From Microvirga sp. SRT01 (lineage in GTDB: Bacteria > Pseudomonadota > Alphaproteobacteria > Sphingomonadales > Sphingomonadaceae), in contig JAGSNX010000003.1 in NCBI GenBank assembly GCA_018139225.1, forward strand, positions 372,001-436,000: 64,000 nucleotides of DNA, read 5' to 3'. The position numbers were made by a program, and so were the translations under genes. Below, one piece after another: positions 30,104 through 39,131 of the stretch. The notes beneath the pieces are model-generated. The model was not told the origin of the DNA and ran no database searches. It worked only from the letters and a program-made list of their open reading frames with translations. Positions within the stretch are counted from its first letter, which is position 1, and every line of letters starts with the position of its first letter.

Positions 30104-31593
30104 ACGGTCTGGTCCTGAGGCAGTGTGAGGTGGAACGTCGCGCCCTCGCCAAGCGCCGATTCCACCGAGATGGTGCCGCCCATCCGATAGGCGAGCGCGC
30201 GGACATGGGCCAGCCCGATCCCCTCGCCGGGCTGGTCCTGCGTACCGGAGCGGCGGAACAGGTCGAAGATGCGCTGGTGATCGCGCGGATCGATGCCGCG
30301 GCCGTTGTCGGCGACGGAGATGACGATGCGGCCCAGATGCTTGCGAGCCGACAGCGTCACTGTGCCTGGCCGGCCGGGATGCAGGTATTTGGTCGCGTTC
30401 TCGACCAGGTTCGACAGGATCTGTTCCACCGCGACACGGTCGGCGATCATCGTCGGCATCGGCCGCACGACGGTGGCGGTGACGCCGCGATCGTCGATGA
30501 CGTGGCGGATCGCGCCGATGACGGTGTCGCACAACGCCACGAGATCGAGCGGCTCGGGTGCGAGCGTCCGCCGCCCCTGTCGCGACAATTGCAGGATGGC
30601 GTTGATCAGCCGGTCCATCTTGGCGGTCGAGGTGCGGATGAAGCCCAGCGCCTCGGGCAGGTCCTCGCGCGCCGCCAGCCGCGCCTCCTCGGTCAGGATC
30701 TGCGGCGCCTCCGCCTCCGCGCGCGTAACCAGCTCACCGAGCGGCGCGGCGGCGGCCTCGAGTTCGGCGGTGAAGCCCATGACGTTGACAAGCGGCGAGC
30801 GCAGGTCGTGACTGACGATATAGGCGAAGCGCTGGATCTCCTCGTTCGCCATCGCGAGGTCGGCGGTGCGTTCGGTGACGCGGTCCTCCAGCGATCCCGC
30901 CAGCCGGCGCAGGTCATCGCGCGAGGCGGTCAGCGCGCGCGTATTGCGGACGACGACGGTCAGCGTCAGCGTCGCGACGATCGCCAGCAGCACGGAGGCG
31001 AGGCCGGCCATGATGTAGAACAGCCGCGCCGCGTTCGCCTGTTGCGCGGTGCGAACCGCCAGCAGCGCCGCTTCCCCGCTCGCCATCGCGCGCAGACGGT
31101 AGCGGATCGCGCGCATCAGCGGCACGCTGGCGTCGCCCGAGAATTCCCGCTGCGCCGCCGTCAATCGGCCCGCCTCTCCGAACGCGATCGATTTGGCCCG
31201 CAGCACCGTCAGCCGCTGCAACAGTGGCACGATGCGATCGAGCCGTGCGATCTGGGCCGGATTGTCCTCGACCAGCTGGCGGATCAGGCGATACCGTCCC
31301 GGAATGACGCCGCCCGTCGTACGATAGGCGGTCAAGAACAGCGGCTTGCCCGTTAACAGATAGCCGCGCCGGGCGGTTTCGGACTGTTCCAGGTCGACCT
31401 GAAGGTCGGCGATCGCCTGCCGCACCATCTGGGTATGCGCGACCCGTTCGGTGTGTTGGCTCGTGCGGACCGTGTTCCAGCCGACCGCGACCGCCGCTGC
31501 GATCAGCAGGCCGAAGCCCAGCGCGACGAACGCGACCAGCGCGCGGCCGAACCGTTCCTCCGATACCGCGACCTTGTCGAAAGCCCGAGCCAT
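30100..31593 (-). CDS. CHASE3-domain sensor histidine kinase
   Basis: A 497-residue membrane sensor kinase. Residues about 19-40 and 190-212 are membrane segments enclosing a periplasmic CHASE3-like helical domain (SETARRGYLLTGKPLFL). Then come a coiled linker, the HisKA box FAYIVSHDLRSPLVNVMGF (phospho-His), and the HATPase motifs NLVENATKY, VADNGRGI and GIGLAHVRALA. It is the first gene of a three-gene operon with the two genes downstream, all joined by 4-nt overlaps. Confidence 0.9.
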   Translation of the reverse strand: MARAFDKVAVSEERFGRALVAFVALGFGLLIAAAVAVGWNTVRTSQHTERVAHTQMVRQAIADLQVDLEQSETARRGYLLTGKPLFLTAYRTTGGVIPGRYRLIRQLVEDNPAQIARLDRIVPLLQRLTVLRAKSIAFGEAGRLTAAQREFSGDASVPLMRAIRYRLRAMASGEAALLAVRTAQQANAARLFYIMAGLASVLLAIVATLTLTVVVRNTRALTASRDDLRRLAGSLEDRVTERTADLAMANEEIQRFAYIVSHDLRSPLVNVMGFTAELEAAAAPLGELVTRAEAEAPQILTEEARLAAREDLPEALGFIRTSTAKMDRLINAILQLSRQGRRTLAPEPLDLVALCDTVIGAIRHVIDDRGVTATVVRPMPTMIADRVAVEQILSNLVENATKYLHPGRPGTVTLSARKHLGRIVISVADNGRGIDPRDHQRIFDLFRRSGTQDQPGEGIGLAHVRALAYRMGGTISVESALGEGATFHLTLPQDQTV

Positions 31594-31659
31594 GCAAGCG
31601 CTTTACCGCAGGACGATGCAAACGCCACCCTTCGGTACGATAGCGTTACAGCAGGAGTG

Positions 31660-32433
31660 TCACAGCAGCAGGTCCTGCGGCGTCATCCGACCGATATGGC
31701 CGCCGCCGCGACGGCGGGCCATCTCGGTTTCCGCGGTGTAGCGGATGTCGGGGTCGCGGTCGGTCAGGAACCCGACCAGGCTTTCCTCCTCGATCTCGCG
31801 CCATTCCTTGCCGCGATCGGGACCATAGCGGACACGCGGCAGCAGGCCCGGCTCCTTCGACCACTGGATCAACTGCGCGACCGACGCCTCGTTCAACTGG
31901 TCGCGCAGGTGATGCGCGGTGACATAGGCGTCGGGGAAGGCGCGGTGCACCGGCAGGCCCCGTTCGTGGATCATCCCCTCCGGATTGCGCCAGTAGCGCA
32001 GCACCTGATTGGAGAAGCTGGGGCTGTCGGGCCACAGCCGTAGCGCGCATTTCCACGTGCAGATCCAGTCGGCGCCGTGCGTCAGCGACGGCGTGCAGAA
32101 CTGCTCCTCGAAACTGGCGCGGTGCGCGGCGAGGGCGACGCGGCGCGGCCACGGGTCGAGCACGGGCCGCGCGACGTCGTGCCACCAGCGCGCATCCTCG
32201 ACATCTTCGTTGCGGATGTGGTGGATCGCCATCGTGATCGGCGGGATCTGGCGGCCGGGATTGACGAGAATGTTGCCCCCGTCTCCGTACAGCTCCCAGC
32301 GCCCGTCCGGCCCCTGCGCCACGTCCTGCCAGCCGACCTCGCACACGCCATGCGCGGGTGGGGAATTGCCGGTGGTCTCTAGGTCGATGACGCGGATCAG
32401 GGTCGGTTGCGAGCGGGAAGCCATGCGGGTCAT
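31660..32433 (-). CDS. DEDDh 3'-5' exonuclease (exonuclease X-like)
   Basis: A 257-residue protein beginning with the ExoI motif VIDLETTG. AAHRASFEEQF supplies the ExoII aspartate-equivalent region (here Glu/His-containing), and PDAYVTAHHLRD near residue 168 gives the ExoIII His/Asp pair. Family members trim DNA or RNA 3' ends. The C-terminal 60 residues (WREIEEESLVGFLTDRDPDIRYTAETEM) are an extra helical region. ATG 32433 overlaps the pgm stop by 4 nt. Confidence 0.8.
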   Translation of the reverse strand: MTRMASRSQPTLIRVIDLETTGNSPPAHGVCEVGWQDVAQGPDGRWELYGDGGNILVNPGRQIPPITMAIHHIRNEDVEDARWWHDVARPVLDPWPRRVALAAHRASFEEQFCTPSLTHGADWICTWKCALRLWPDSPSFSNQVLRYWRNPEGMIHERGLPVHRAFPDAYVTAHHLRDQLNEASVAQLIQWSKEPGLLPRVRYGPDRGKEWREIEEESLVGFLTDRDPDIRYTAETEMARRRGGGHIGRMTPQDLLL

Positions 32434-33821
32434 GTGGGGTCGAGCAGGTCCGAAAGCGAGATGTCGACGCCGCTGTCGGCGAGCGTCGCCTCGACGGTGG
32501 CGAGCAGGCCCAGCAGGGCGGGGCGGTCCGCCGCCTCCGCGCGCACGGTCAGCGCCCCTTGCGTGTTCGAGGCGCGCAGCAGCCACCAGCCGCTGTCGCT
32601 CGTGACGCGCACGCCGTCCGTCTCGTCCACCACAACACCCTGCGCCATCAGCCGATCGCGAACCTCCGCGACGACCCCGACCTTGCGTGTTTCGGCCACC
32701 GGAATGCGCAGGTCGGGCGTGCGCTCCACCGCCGGCATCGCATCGACCAGTTCGGTCAGCGACCGGCCGGACAGATGCACTGCGCGGATCAGGCGCACCG
32801 CGGCGTAGAGCGCATCGTCGAAGCCGTAATAGTCCTGCGCGAAGAACAGGTGGCCGGACAGCTCGCCCGCCAGCGGCGCGCCTGTCTCCAGCATCTTGGA
32901 TTTGAGCGTTGCGTGGCCGGTCTTCCACATCAGCGGGGTACCGCCGAGTTCGGCGATACGGTCGAACAGCGCCTGACCCGATTTCACGTCGGCGACGATC
33001 GTCGCGCCGGGCAGTTCGCGTAGCAGCGGCTCGGCCAGAATGCCGAGGATCTGGTCGCCGGCGATCGTCCGCCCGCGCGCATCGACCGCCGCGATCCGAT
33101 CGCCGTCGCCATCGAAGGCGAGGCCGAAATCGAGCCCTTCGCGCGCGACAAGCGCCTTCAGGTCGGCGAGGTTCGCATCGATGCTGGGATCGGGGTGATG
33201 ATTCGGAAATTCGCCGTCGACCTGCGTGAACAGCAGATGGTGCTCGCCGGGCAAAACCCCGGTCAGTGCCTCGACCGCCGGCCCGGCCGCGCCGTTGCCG
33301 CAGTCCCAGCCGATCCGGTACGTGCCGCCGCCATAGCCCGCCATCAGCCGCGTCACGTAATCGCCGCAGACATCGACATCCGTGACGCTGCCCGCTCCTT
33401 CCAGCCAGTCGCCATCCGCCGCCAGCGCGGCGAGATCCTGGATATCCTCGCCGAAGAAGGCACGGTGCTGGAGCACCATCTTGAAGCCGTTGTCCTGCTT
33501 GGGATTATGGCTGCCGGTGACGTGGATGCCGCCGTCCACGTCCAGCACCGCCTCGGCGTAATAGAGCATGGGGGAGGGGCCGATGCCGATCCGCACGACA
33601 TCGACGCCGCCAGCGGTCAGCCCTGCGACCAGCGCGGCCTCCAGCATCGGCGAACTCGTCCGCCCGTCGCGGCCGACCGCGATCCGCGTGCCGCCCGCGT
33701 GCCGCAGCCGCGTCGCAAAGCTGCGGCCGAGCGCATACGCGTCCTTTTCGAACAGGGTGCGCCCGACGACGCCGCGCATGTCGTATTCGCGCAGGATCGT
33801 GGGATCGAAACGGTGGCTCAC
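32430..33821 (-). CDS. pgmG: phosphomannomutase/phosphoglucomutase
   Basis: A 463-residue alpha-D-phosphohexomutase, interconverting hexose 1- and 6-phosphates for nucleotide-sugar and exopolysaccharide synthesis. The catalytic serine is in HVTGSHNPKQDNGFKM, the metal loop is DGDGDRIAAVD, and GELSGHLFF is the sugar-binding loop. GTG 33821 overlaps the DnaJ-like gene by 4 nt and gives the usual start FDPTILREYDMRG. The symbol follows the sphingomonad PgmG; ManB/AlgC is equivalent. Confidence 0.9.
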   Translation of the reverse strand: MSHRFDPTILREYDMRGVVGRTLFEKDAYALGRSFATRLRHAGGTRIAVGRDGRTSSPMLEAALVAGLTAGGVDVVRIGIGPSPMLYYAEAVLDVDGGIHVTGSHNPKQDNGFKMVLQHRAFFGEDIQDLAALAADGDWLEGAGSVTDVDVCGDYVTRLMAGYGGGTYRIGWDCGNGAAGPAVEALTGVLPGEHHLLFTQVDGEFPNHHPDPSIDANLADLKALVAREGLDFGLAFDGDGDRIAAVDARGRTIAGDQILGILAEPLLRELPGATIVADVKSGQALFDRIAELGGTPLMWKTGHATLKSKMLETGAPLAGELSGHLFFAQDYYGFDDALYAAVRLIRAVHLSGRSLTELVDAMPAVERTPDLRIPVAETRKVGVVAEVRDRLMAQGVVVDETDGVRVTSDSGWWLLRASNTQGALTVRAEAADRPALLGLLATVEATLADSGVDISLSDLLDPT

Positions 33822-34066
33822 CCCTTCAGCAACCGATCCCGTGCCGCGTTGATGCGCCGCGCCAGTTCGACGGAGCCGCCGCGATCCGGGTGGACGCCCG
33901 ACAACAGCCGACGATGGGCCTCGCGGATCGCGTCCGCGCCGTCGCGGGGGCCGACGCCGAGCACCGCGCGCGCCTCCGCCTCGTCGGCGGCCATGCGGCG
34001 CTTTCCGCTGGGTTTCAGATACGTCCAGACCGCCCAGATGACGAGAATGGCGATGAGGAACTTCAC
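33818..34066 (-). CDS. small membrane-anchored DnaJ-domain protein
   Basis: An 82-residue protein with an N-terminal membrane helix (FLIAILVIWAVWTYL) and a truncated J-domain ending in LLSGVHPDRGGS, which has the HPD motif that stimulates DnaK. The arrangement resembles TIM14/Pam18-type proteins. It overlaps mipZ and pgm by 4 nt on either side. Confidence 0.87.
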   Translation of the reverse strand: MKFLIAILVIWAVWTYLKPSGKRRMAADEAEARAVLGVGPRDGADAIREAHRRLLSGVHPDRGGSVELARRINAARDRLLKG

Positions 34067-34935
34067 GCGGCGACCCCGCCGAGGTCGACGCCGGGCAGCG
34101 CGGGCTCGGCCGCACCGGCCTCGGGCAGTTGCAACGCCGCCATCATCTCGCGCAGCTCTTGCCGCGCGGCGACATGCGCCAGCCCCATCGCGCCGAACTC
34201 GCGGCTGTCGATCATCGTCAGCCCTTGTGGGAACAGCTCGCGATAGATCACGCGCTCGCCCAGCCCCGGAATGATGCGGAAGCCGACCCGCTTGGACAAC
34301 TGCGCCAGCGCATCCGACACGCGGCGCATGTTGCGCGCCTCGATATGCTGGAGCCGGTTACGCAGTACGACCCAGTCGATCGTGGTGCCGTCCGCCCGCG
34401 CCCGCTGCTTGCGCGCGTCCCAGATCAGCTCCGAATAGAAGGAGGGGCGGGTGACGTTATAGGTGTCAGGATCGACCTGCCCGATCAGGTCGAAATCGAC
34501 GAAGCTGTCGTTCATCGGCGTGACCAGCGTGTTCGACAGCGTCGCCGCGGTGCGCGCGAAATGATCGTCGCGCCCCGGCGTGTCGATGACGAGGAAGTCG
34601 GACCCTTCGGCCAGCTGGTGCCAGTTATCCTCGAAGAACGCCTCGCTGGTCCCGTCATGCGTCGCGTGGCGCGGCATCGGCAGTTCGACCCCGCGACGCC
34701 GCATCGTCTCGGCGCGATTGTCGAGGTAGCGGCCAACGGTGCGCTGGCGGTGGTCGAGGTCGAAGCACGCCACGCGCGCGCCCTTCGCCGCCAGCGCGAT
34801 CGCGACGTGGACAGCCGTCGTCGACTTCCCCGTGCCGCCCTTTTCGTTGGCGAAGACGATGATATGTGGGCCAGCGGTCAATGCCGGGTTCCCCCCTGTT
34901 GCGCGTTGGTGTTGATCGTTGGTCGTCCTCTCCAT
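34063..34935 (-). CDS. mipZ: division-plane positioning ATPase MipZ
   Basis: A 290-residue ParA-like P-loop ATPase. In Caulobacter MipZ forms a gradient from the ParB-bound origin and inhibits FtsZ assembly away from midcell. HIIVFANEKGGTGKSTTAVH has the deviant Walker A, DFLVIDTPGRDD the Walker B, and LVTPMNDSFVDFDLIGQVDPDTY is strongly MipZ-like. It heads the mipZ-dnaJ-pgm-exonuclease operon and is divergent from panC. Confidence 0.93.
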   Translation of the reverse strand: MERTTNDQHQRATGGNPALTAGPHIIVFANEKGGTGKSTTAVHVAIALAAKGARVACFDLDHRQRTVGRYLDNRAETMRRRGVELPMPRHATHDGTSEAFFEDNWHQLAEGSDFLVIDTPGRDDHFARTAATLSNTLVTPMNDSFVDFDLIGQVDPDTYNVTRPSFYSELIWDARKQRARADGTTIDWVVLRNRLQHIEARNMRRVSDALAQLSKRVGFRIIPGLGERVIYRELFPQGLTMIDSREFGAMGLAHVAARQELREMMAALQLPEAGAAEPALPGVDLGGVAA

Positions 34936-34972
34936 AGAAGCCCCCGGCCCCCGTTTCGAGAGGAAGTTTCCC

Positions 34973-35815
34973 GTGCGTACCGTCCGCGACCTGACCGACC
35001 TGCGCGCGGTGCTCGGCGAATGGCGCGCAGAGGGCGCGCGGATCGCGCTGGTGCCGACGATGGGGGCGCTCCACGCGGGTCACATGGCGCTGGTCGAGGC
35101 GGCGCGGCGGCCGGGTACGAAGGTGGTGGCGTCGATCTTCGTCAACCCGAAGCAGTTCGGCCCCAACGAGGATCTCGGCCGCTATCCCCGGCGCGAGGCG
35201 GCGGATACGCGCCTGCTGACGGAGGCGGGCTGCGACCTGTTGTGGCTGCCGCCGGTGGAGGTCATGTACCCGGCGGGCTTCGCGACGAACATCAGCGTCG
35301 CGGGCGTCAGCGACCATTTCGACGGCGCGGCGCGGCCGGGTCATTTCGACGGCGTCGCCACGGTGGTGACCAAGCTGTTCAACCAGACCCGCGCCGACGC
35401 CGCCTATTTCGGCGAAAAGGATTACCAGCAACTGGCGGTGATCCGCCGCTTCGTCGCCGATCTGGACATCGATATCGAGGTCGTCGGCGTGCCGACGCAG
35501 CGCGACGACGACGGCCTCGCGCTGTCGTCGCGCAATATCTACCTCGACGAGGGGGAGCGCGCAAAGACGGTGGCGCTGCCCCGCGCGCTGGGCATCGCGG
35601 CCCGTGCGATCACGAAGGGCGACGATCCCGCCGCCGCGCTGGCGGATGCGACCGCGACACTCATGGGTGCGGGGTTCGAGGTCGATTATGTTGCATTGGC
35701 CGATGCCGAGACGCTCGCGCCCGATCCTGCCGCCGATCGGCCGCGCCGGTTGCTGGCGGCGGCGCGCATGGGCCAGACGCGGCTGATCGACAATATCGCG
35801 ATCGAACCGAATTGA
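34973..35815 (+). CDS. panC: pantothenate synthetase (pantoate-beta-alanine ligase)
   Basis: PanC condenses pantoate and beta-alanine with ATP to make pantothenate. PTMGALHAGHMALVE carries the HxGH adenylate-forming motif, FVNPKQFGPNEDLGRYPR is the pantoate-binding region, and SSRN is the KMSKS-like loop. GTG 34973 is chosen because GAGAGGAAG ends 6 nt before it; an ATG at 34919 adds a poorly conserved N-terminus. Length is 280 residues. Confidence 0.95.
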   Translation: MRTVRDLTDLRAVLGEWRAEGARIALVPTMGALHAGHMALVEAARRPGTKVVASIFVNPKQFGPNEDLGRYPRREAADTRLLTEAGCDLLWLPPVEVMYPAGFATNISVAGVSDHFDGAARPGHFDGVATVVTKLFNQTRADAAYFGEKDYQQLAVIRRFVADLDIDIEVVGVPTQRDDDGLALSSRNIYLDEGERAKTVALPRALGIAARAITKGDDPAAALADATATLMGAGFEVDYVALADAETLAPDPAADRPRRLLAAARMGQTRLIDNIAIEPN

Positions 35816-35936
35816 TGACCAAGCATCCCTAACGCGCGTCGAATCGAACGAGGTTAAGCCGTTAACCATTTGGGAAGGCGTCGGCCCGCACATGTTGTCC
35901 CACGAACTGCAAGCGTTTGCAGCGAAGGGGCCAGCA

Positions 35937-36233
35937 ATGGGCAACAGTCTCAAGAGTGCGCAATTCCTGATCGAAAGCCGGATGGCCGATGCCGCCGCCG
36001 GTGACGGAGATGCGCTGTACGATCTCGGCATCTGCTATCAGACCGGCACGTCCGGCGTCGCCGTCGACCTGATCGAGGCGCACAAATGGTTTAACCTCGC
36101 TGCCGTGTCCGGCTTCACCGCCGCGCAGGACGCGCGCGCCGAGGTGGCCGAGGACATGACGGCACGCGAAATCGCCACCGCACAGGCGGCGGCGCGGGCG
36201 TGGCTGGGCATGACGCGGCGGCTGGCAGCCTGA
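35937..36233 (+). CDS. Sel1-repeat protein
   Basis: A 98-residue protein with one to two Sel1-like repeats: DALYDLGICYQTGTSGVAVDLIEAHKWFNLAAVSG is a complete unit, preceded by a degenerate one. Such solenoids mediate protein contacts. ATG 35937 follows AAGGGG at 35925-35930; an earlier in-frame ATG at 35892 lacks a ribosome-binding site. No signal peptide. Confidence 0.8.
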   Translation: MGNSLKSAQFLIESRMADAAAGDGDALYDLGICYQTGTSGVAVDLIEAHKWFNLAAVSGFTAAQDARAEVAEDMTAREIATAQAAARAWLGMTRRLAA

Positions 36234-36242
36234 ACCGCTGAG

Positions 36243-36430
36243 TTCCCGCGCAGGCGGGAATGCAGTGGTTGGAATGCGGGGCGACGACGACAGCACGGTG
36301 CGCTGCGACCTGCTAGTGGCGCGAGCCACCTCCGAATTCGTCCCCGGCGAAGGCCGGGGCCCAGTCTGGCAAGCGCTCCTGAGTCTCACGCAGTGAGTGG
36401 CAACTGGACCCCGGCCTTGGCCGGGGAGGA
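36243..36430. repeat. palindromic repeats incl. paired REP-like element, copy 2
   Basis: TTCCCGC (36243-36249) and GCGGGAA (36254-36260) form a hairpin. Then TCCCCGGCGAAGGCCGGGGC (36341-36360) faces CAACTGGACCCCGGCCTTGG (36401-36420, continuing CCGGGGAGG). This is the same inverted pair as at 12459-12547. The interval between the Sel1 gene and topA holds no gene. Confidence 0.65.
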
Positions 36431-36445
36431 GCCACGCTCAGGCCG

Positions 36446-39022
36446 CTACTCGGCCGCCGCCTTCTTCTTCGCCGGCGCCTTCTTCGCGGCGGGCTTCTTC
36501 TCCGCCGCAGCTCCCGCCTTCGCGGCCGGCTTCTTCGCCGGCGCCTTCTTGGCCGCCGCCTTCTTCTTCGGCTTGGGGGCAGCCGCCGCGCGGGCGTCGA
36601 TCAGCGACGCCGCTTCCTCCAGCGTCAACTGGTCCGGCGTGATCGACTTGGGCAGCGTCGCATTCGTCTCGCCGTCGGTAACGTAGGCGCCGTAGCGCCC
36701 CTCCATCAGCTTCAGCTCCAGCTCGGTGCGCGGATGCTTGCCGAGTTCCTTCAACGGCGCACGCGCCGCACCGCGCTGCGGACGGCCACCGCCGGCAGCA
36801 GCCTCGGCCAGCTTGACGACGGCCGCGTTCATGCCCGTCTCGAACACGTCGGCCGTCGATTGCAGCCGCGCGTACTTCCCGGAATGCGCCAGATACGGCC
36901 CGTAACGGCCGATCGAGGCGGTGATCGGCTCGCCCGACTCGGGATGAGTGCCGACCGTGCGGGGTAGCGACAGCAGTTTCAGCGCCCACTCCAGATCGAG
37001 GTCGACGTCCTTGGGGATCGAGGCGCGCTTCGCCTCCTTGCCCTCGCCGAGCTGGATATACGGGCCGAATCGCCCGGACTTGCGCTCCACCGGCAGGCCC
37101 GTCTCGGGATCATTGCCCAGCGTCTCGGGTCCGGAATCCTCGTCGGCCGAGCCGCCTTGCGCGAATCGCCGCGTATATTTGCACTCCGGATAGTTGGAGC
37201 AGGCGACGAACGCACCGAATCGGCCGCCGCGAAGTGCGAGTCGCCCGGCGCCGCAATTCGGGCACAGTCGCGGATCGCCCCCATCCGCCTGTTGCGGGAA
37301 CAGATACGGCGCGAGAAATTGATCCAGTTCGGCCGTAATCGCGGACGGCTGTTGTTCCATGACCTCGCTGGTGCGCGGCTTGAAGTCGCGCCAGAACGCC
37401 TCCAGCACCGCCTGCCACTGGGCACGGCCGCCGGACACGTCGTCCAGTTCCTCTTCCAGCTCGGCGGTATAGTCGAACCCGACATATTTTTCGAAGAACC
37501 GCTCCAGGAACGCGGTCACCAGCCGGCCGGATTCTTCCGCGAAGAACCGGTTCTTCTCGATCCGCACATAGGCGCGGTCCTTCAGCGTCTTGATGATCGA
37601 CGCATAGGTGGAGGGGCGGCCGATGCCGAGTTCCTCCATGCGCTTGACCAGCGACGCCTCGGAAAAACGCGGCGGCGGCTGGGTGAAATGCTGCTCCGCG
37701 TCGACCGCTTTCTTCGCCGGCGCATCGCCTTCCTTCATACGCGGCAGGCGGCGGGCGTCCTCGTCGGCGCTGTCGTCGGTGCCCTCTTCGTAGAGCGCGA
37801 GATAGCCGGGGAAGAGCACGACCTGACCGGTCGCGCGCAGCAGGTTGCGACCGGTGCCGTCCGCCAGCTCCACCGTCGTGCGCTCCATCCGCGCCGACGC
37901 CATCTGGCTGGCGAGCGCGCGCTTCCAGATCAGGTCGTACAGCCGCGCATGATCGCCGCCGCCGACCTTGTCCTTGCCGAAATCGGTCGGCCGGATCGCC
38001 TCGTGCGCTTCCTGCGCGTTCTTGGCCTTGGTCTGGTACTGGCGCGGCTTGTCGGGGACGTAGCTGGCGTCATAGCGGTTCGCCACAGCCAGCCGCGCCG
38101 CGGAAATGGCGCTGCCGTCCATCTGCACGCCGTCCGTCCGCATGTAGGTGATCGCGCCGTCCTCGTAGAGGCCCTGGGCGATCCGCATCGTGTGATCGGC
38201 GGAAAAGCCCAGCTTGCGCGCGGCTTCCTGTTGCAACGTGGAGGTGGTGAACGGCGGCGGCGGATTGCGGCCCGCCGGCTTGGTCTCGACAGTCTGGACG
38301 GAGAAGCGACCGTCCTCGACCGCGGCCTTCGCCTTCAGCGCATCGCCTTCCGCGCCGATCGACAGCCGGTCGAGCTTCTTGCCGTCCCACTGCACCAGAC
38401 GCGCGGTGAAGGGCGTGCCGTCCTGCTCCATCTGCGCGGTGATCGACCAATATTCCTGCGACTTGAACGCCTCGATCTCGCGATCGCGCTGGACGATCAG
38501 GCGCAGCGCCACCGACTGCACCCGGCCCGCCGACTTCGCGCCGGGCAGCTTGCGCCACAGCACCGGTGACAGCGTGAAGCCCACCAGATAGTCGAGGGCG
38601 CGGCGGGCGCGGTACGCATCGATCAGGTCGTTATCCAGCTCGCGCGGCTGGCCCATCGCCGTCGTCACCGCCTGTTTGGTGATCGCGTTGAACGTCACCC
38701 GCTGCACGTCCTTGGGCAGCGCCTTGCGGTTGCGCAGCACCTCCTGCACGTGCCAGCTGATCGCCTCCCCCTCGCGATCGGGATCGGTCGCCAGGATCAG
38801 GCGGTCGGCGGTCTTCGCCAGATCGGCGATGGCCTTCAACTGCTTCGCCTTGTCCGCGTAGTTTTCCCATTCCATCGAAAATCCCTCGTCGGGATTCACG
38901 GAGCCGTCCTTGGGCGGCAAGTCGCGGACATGGCCGTAGGATGCCAGGACCCGGTAGTCCGAACCCAGGTACTTCTCGATGGTCTTGGCCTTGGCGGGTG
39001 ATTCGACGATGACTAGCTGCAT
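36446..39022 (-). CDS. topA: DNA topoisomerase I
   Basis: TopA relaxes negative supercoils by single-strand passage. The 858-residue protein has the TOPRIM motifs VIVESPAKAKTIEKYLG and ATDPDREGEAISWHV, the active-site tyrosine in AITYMRTDGVQMD, and a zinc-finger region CPNCGAGRLALRGGRFGAF. Several C-terminal GRYGPYL repeats follow, then a lysine/alanine tail (KKAAAKKAPAKK pattern, about residues 800-855) like that of alphaproteobacterial enzymes. In this group dprA normally precedes topA, which matters for reading the truncated dprA at 40.5 kb. Confidence 0.97.
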   Translation of the reverse strand: MQLVIVESPAKAKTIEKYLGSDYRVLASYGHVRDLPPKDGSVNPDEGFSMEWENYADKAKQLKAIADLAKTADRLILATDPDREGEAISWHVQEVLRNRKALPKDVQRVTFNAITKQAVTTAMGQPRELDNDLIDAYRARRALDYLVGFTLSPVLWRKLPGAKSAGRVQSVALRLIVQRDREIEAFKSQEYWSITAQMEQDGTPFTARLVQWDGKKLDRLSIGAEGDALKAKAAVEDGRFSVQTVETKPAGRNPPPPFTTSTLQQEAARKLGFSADHTMRIAQGLYEDGAITYMRTDGVQMDGSAISAARLAVANRYDASYVPDKPRQYQTKAKNAQEAHEAIRPTDFGKDKVGGGDHARLYDLIWKRALASQMASARMERTTVELADGTGRNLLRATGQVVLFPGYLALYEEGTDDSADEDARRLPRMKEGDAPAKKAVDAEQHFTQPPPRFSEASLVKRMEELGIGRPSTYASIIKTLKDRAYVRIEKNRFFAEESGRLVTAFLERFFEKYVGFDYTAELEEELDDVSGGRAQWQAVLEAFWRDFKPRTSEVMEQQPSAITAELDQFLAPYLFPQQADGGDPRLCPNCGAGRLALRGGRFGAFVACSNYPECKYTRRFAQGGSADEDSGPETLGNDPETGLPVERKSGRFGPYIQLGEGKEAKRASIPKDVDLDLEWALKLLSLPRTVGTHPESGEPITASIGRYGPYLAHSGKYARLQSTADVFETGMNAAVVKLAEAAAGGGRPQRGAARAPLKELGKHPRTELELKLMEGRYGAYVTDGETNATLPKSITPDQLTLEEAASLIDARAAAAPKPKKKAAAKKAPAKKPAAKAGAAAEKKPAAKKAPAKKKAAAE

Positions 39023-39131
39023 GGGGGCTCTGTACAGTCCTTACGTGTACGCGCGAGGGTGGGGAGCCTCACCACCCTCTGTCAACGAAACTATCCGCCG
39101 CCGTGCTGCGAGCCTGTGCCCCGATTTCCGG

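Noticed and set aside
37157..38569. Plus-strand open frame of 470 codons
   Set aside because: Antisense to the core of topA with shadow-type composition.
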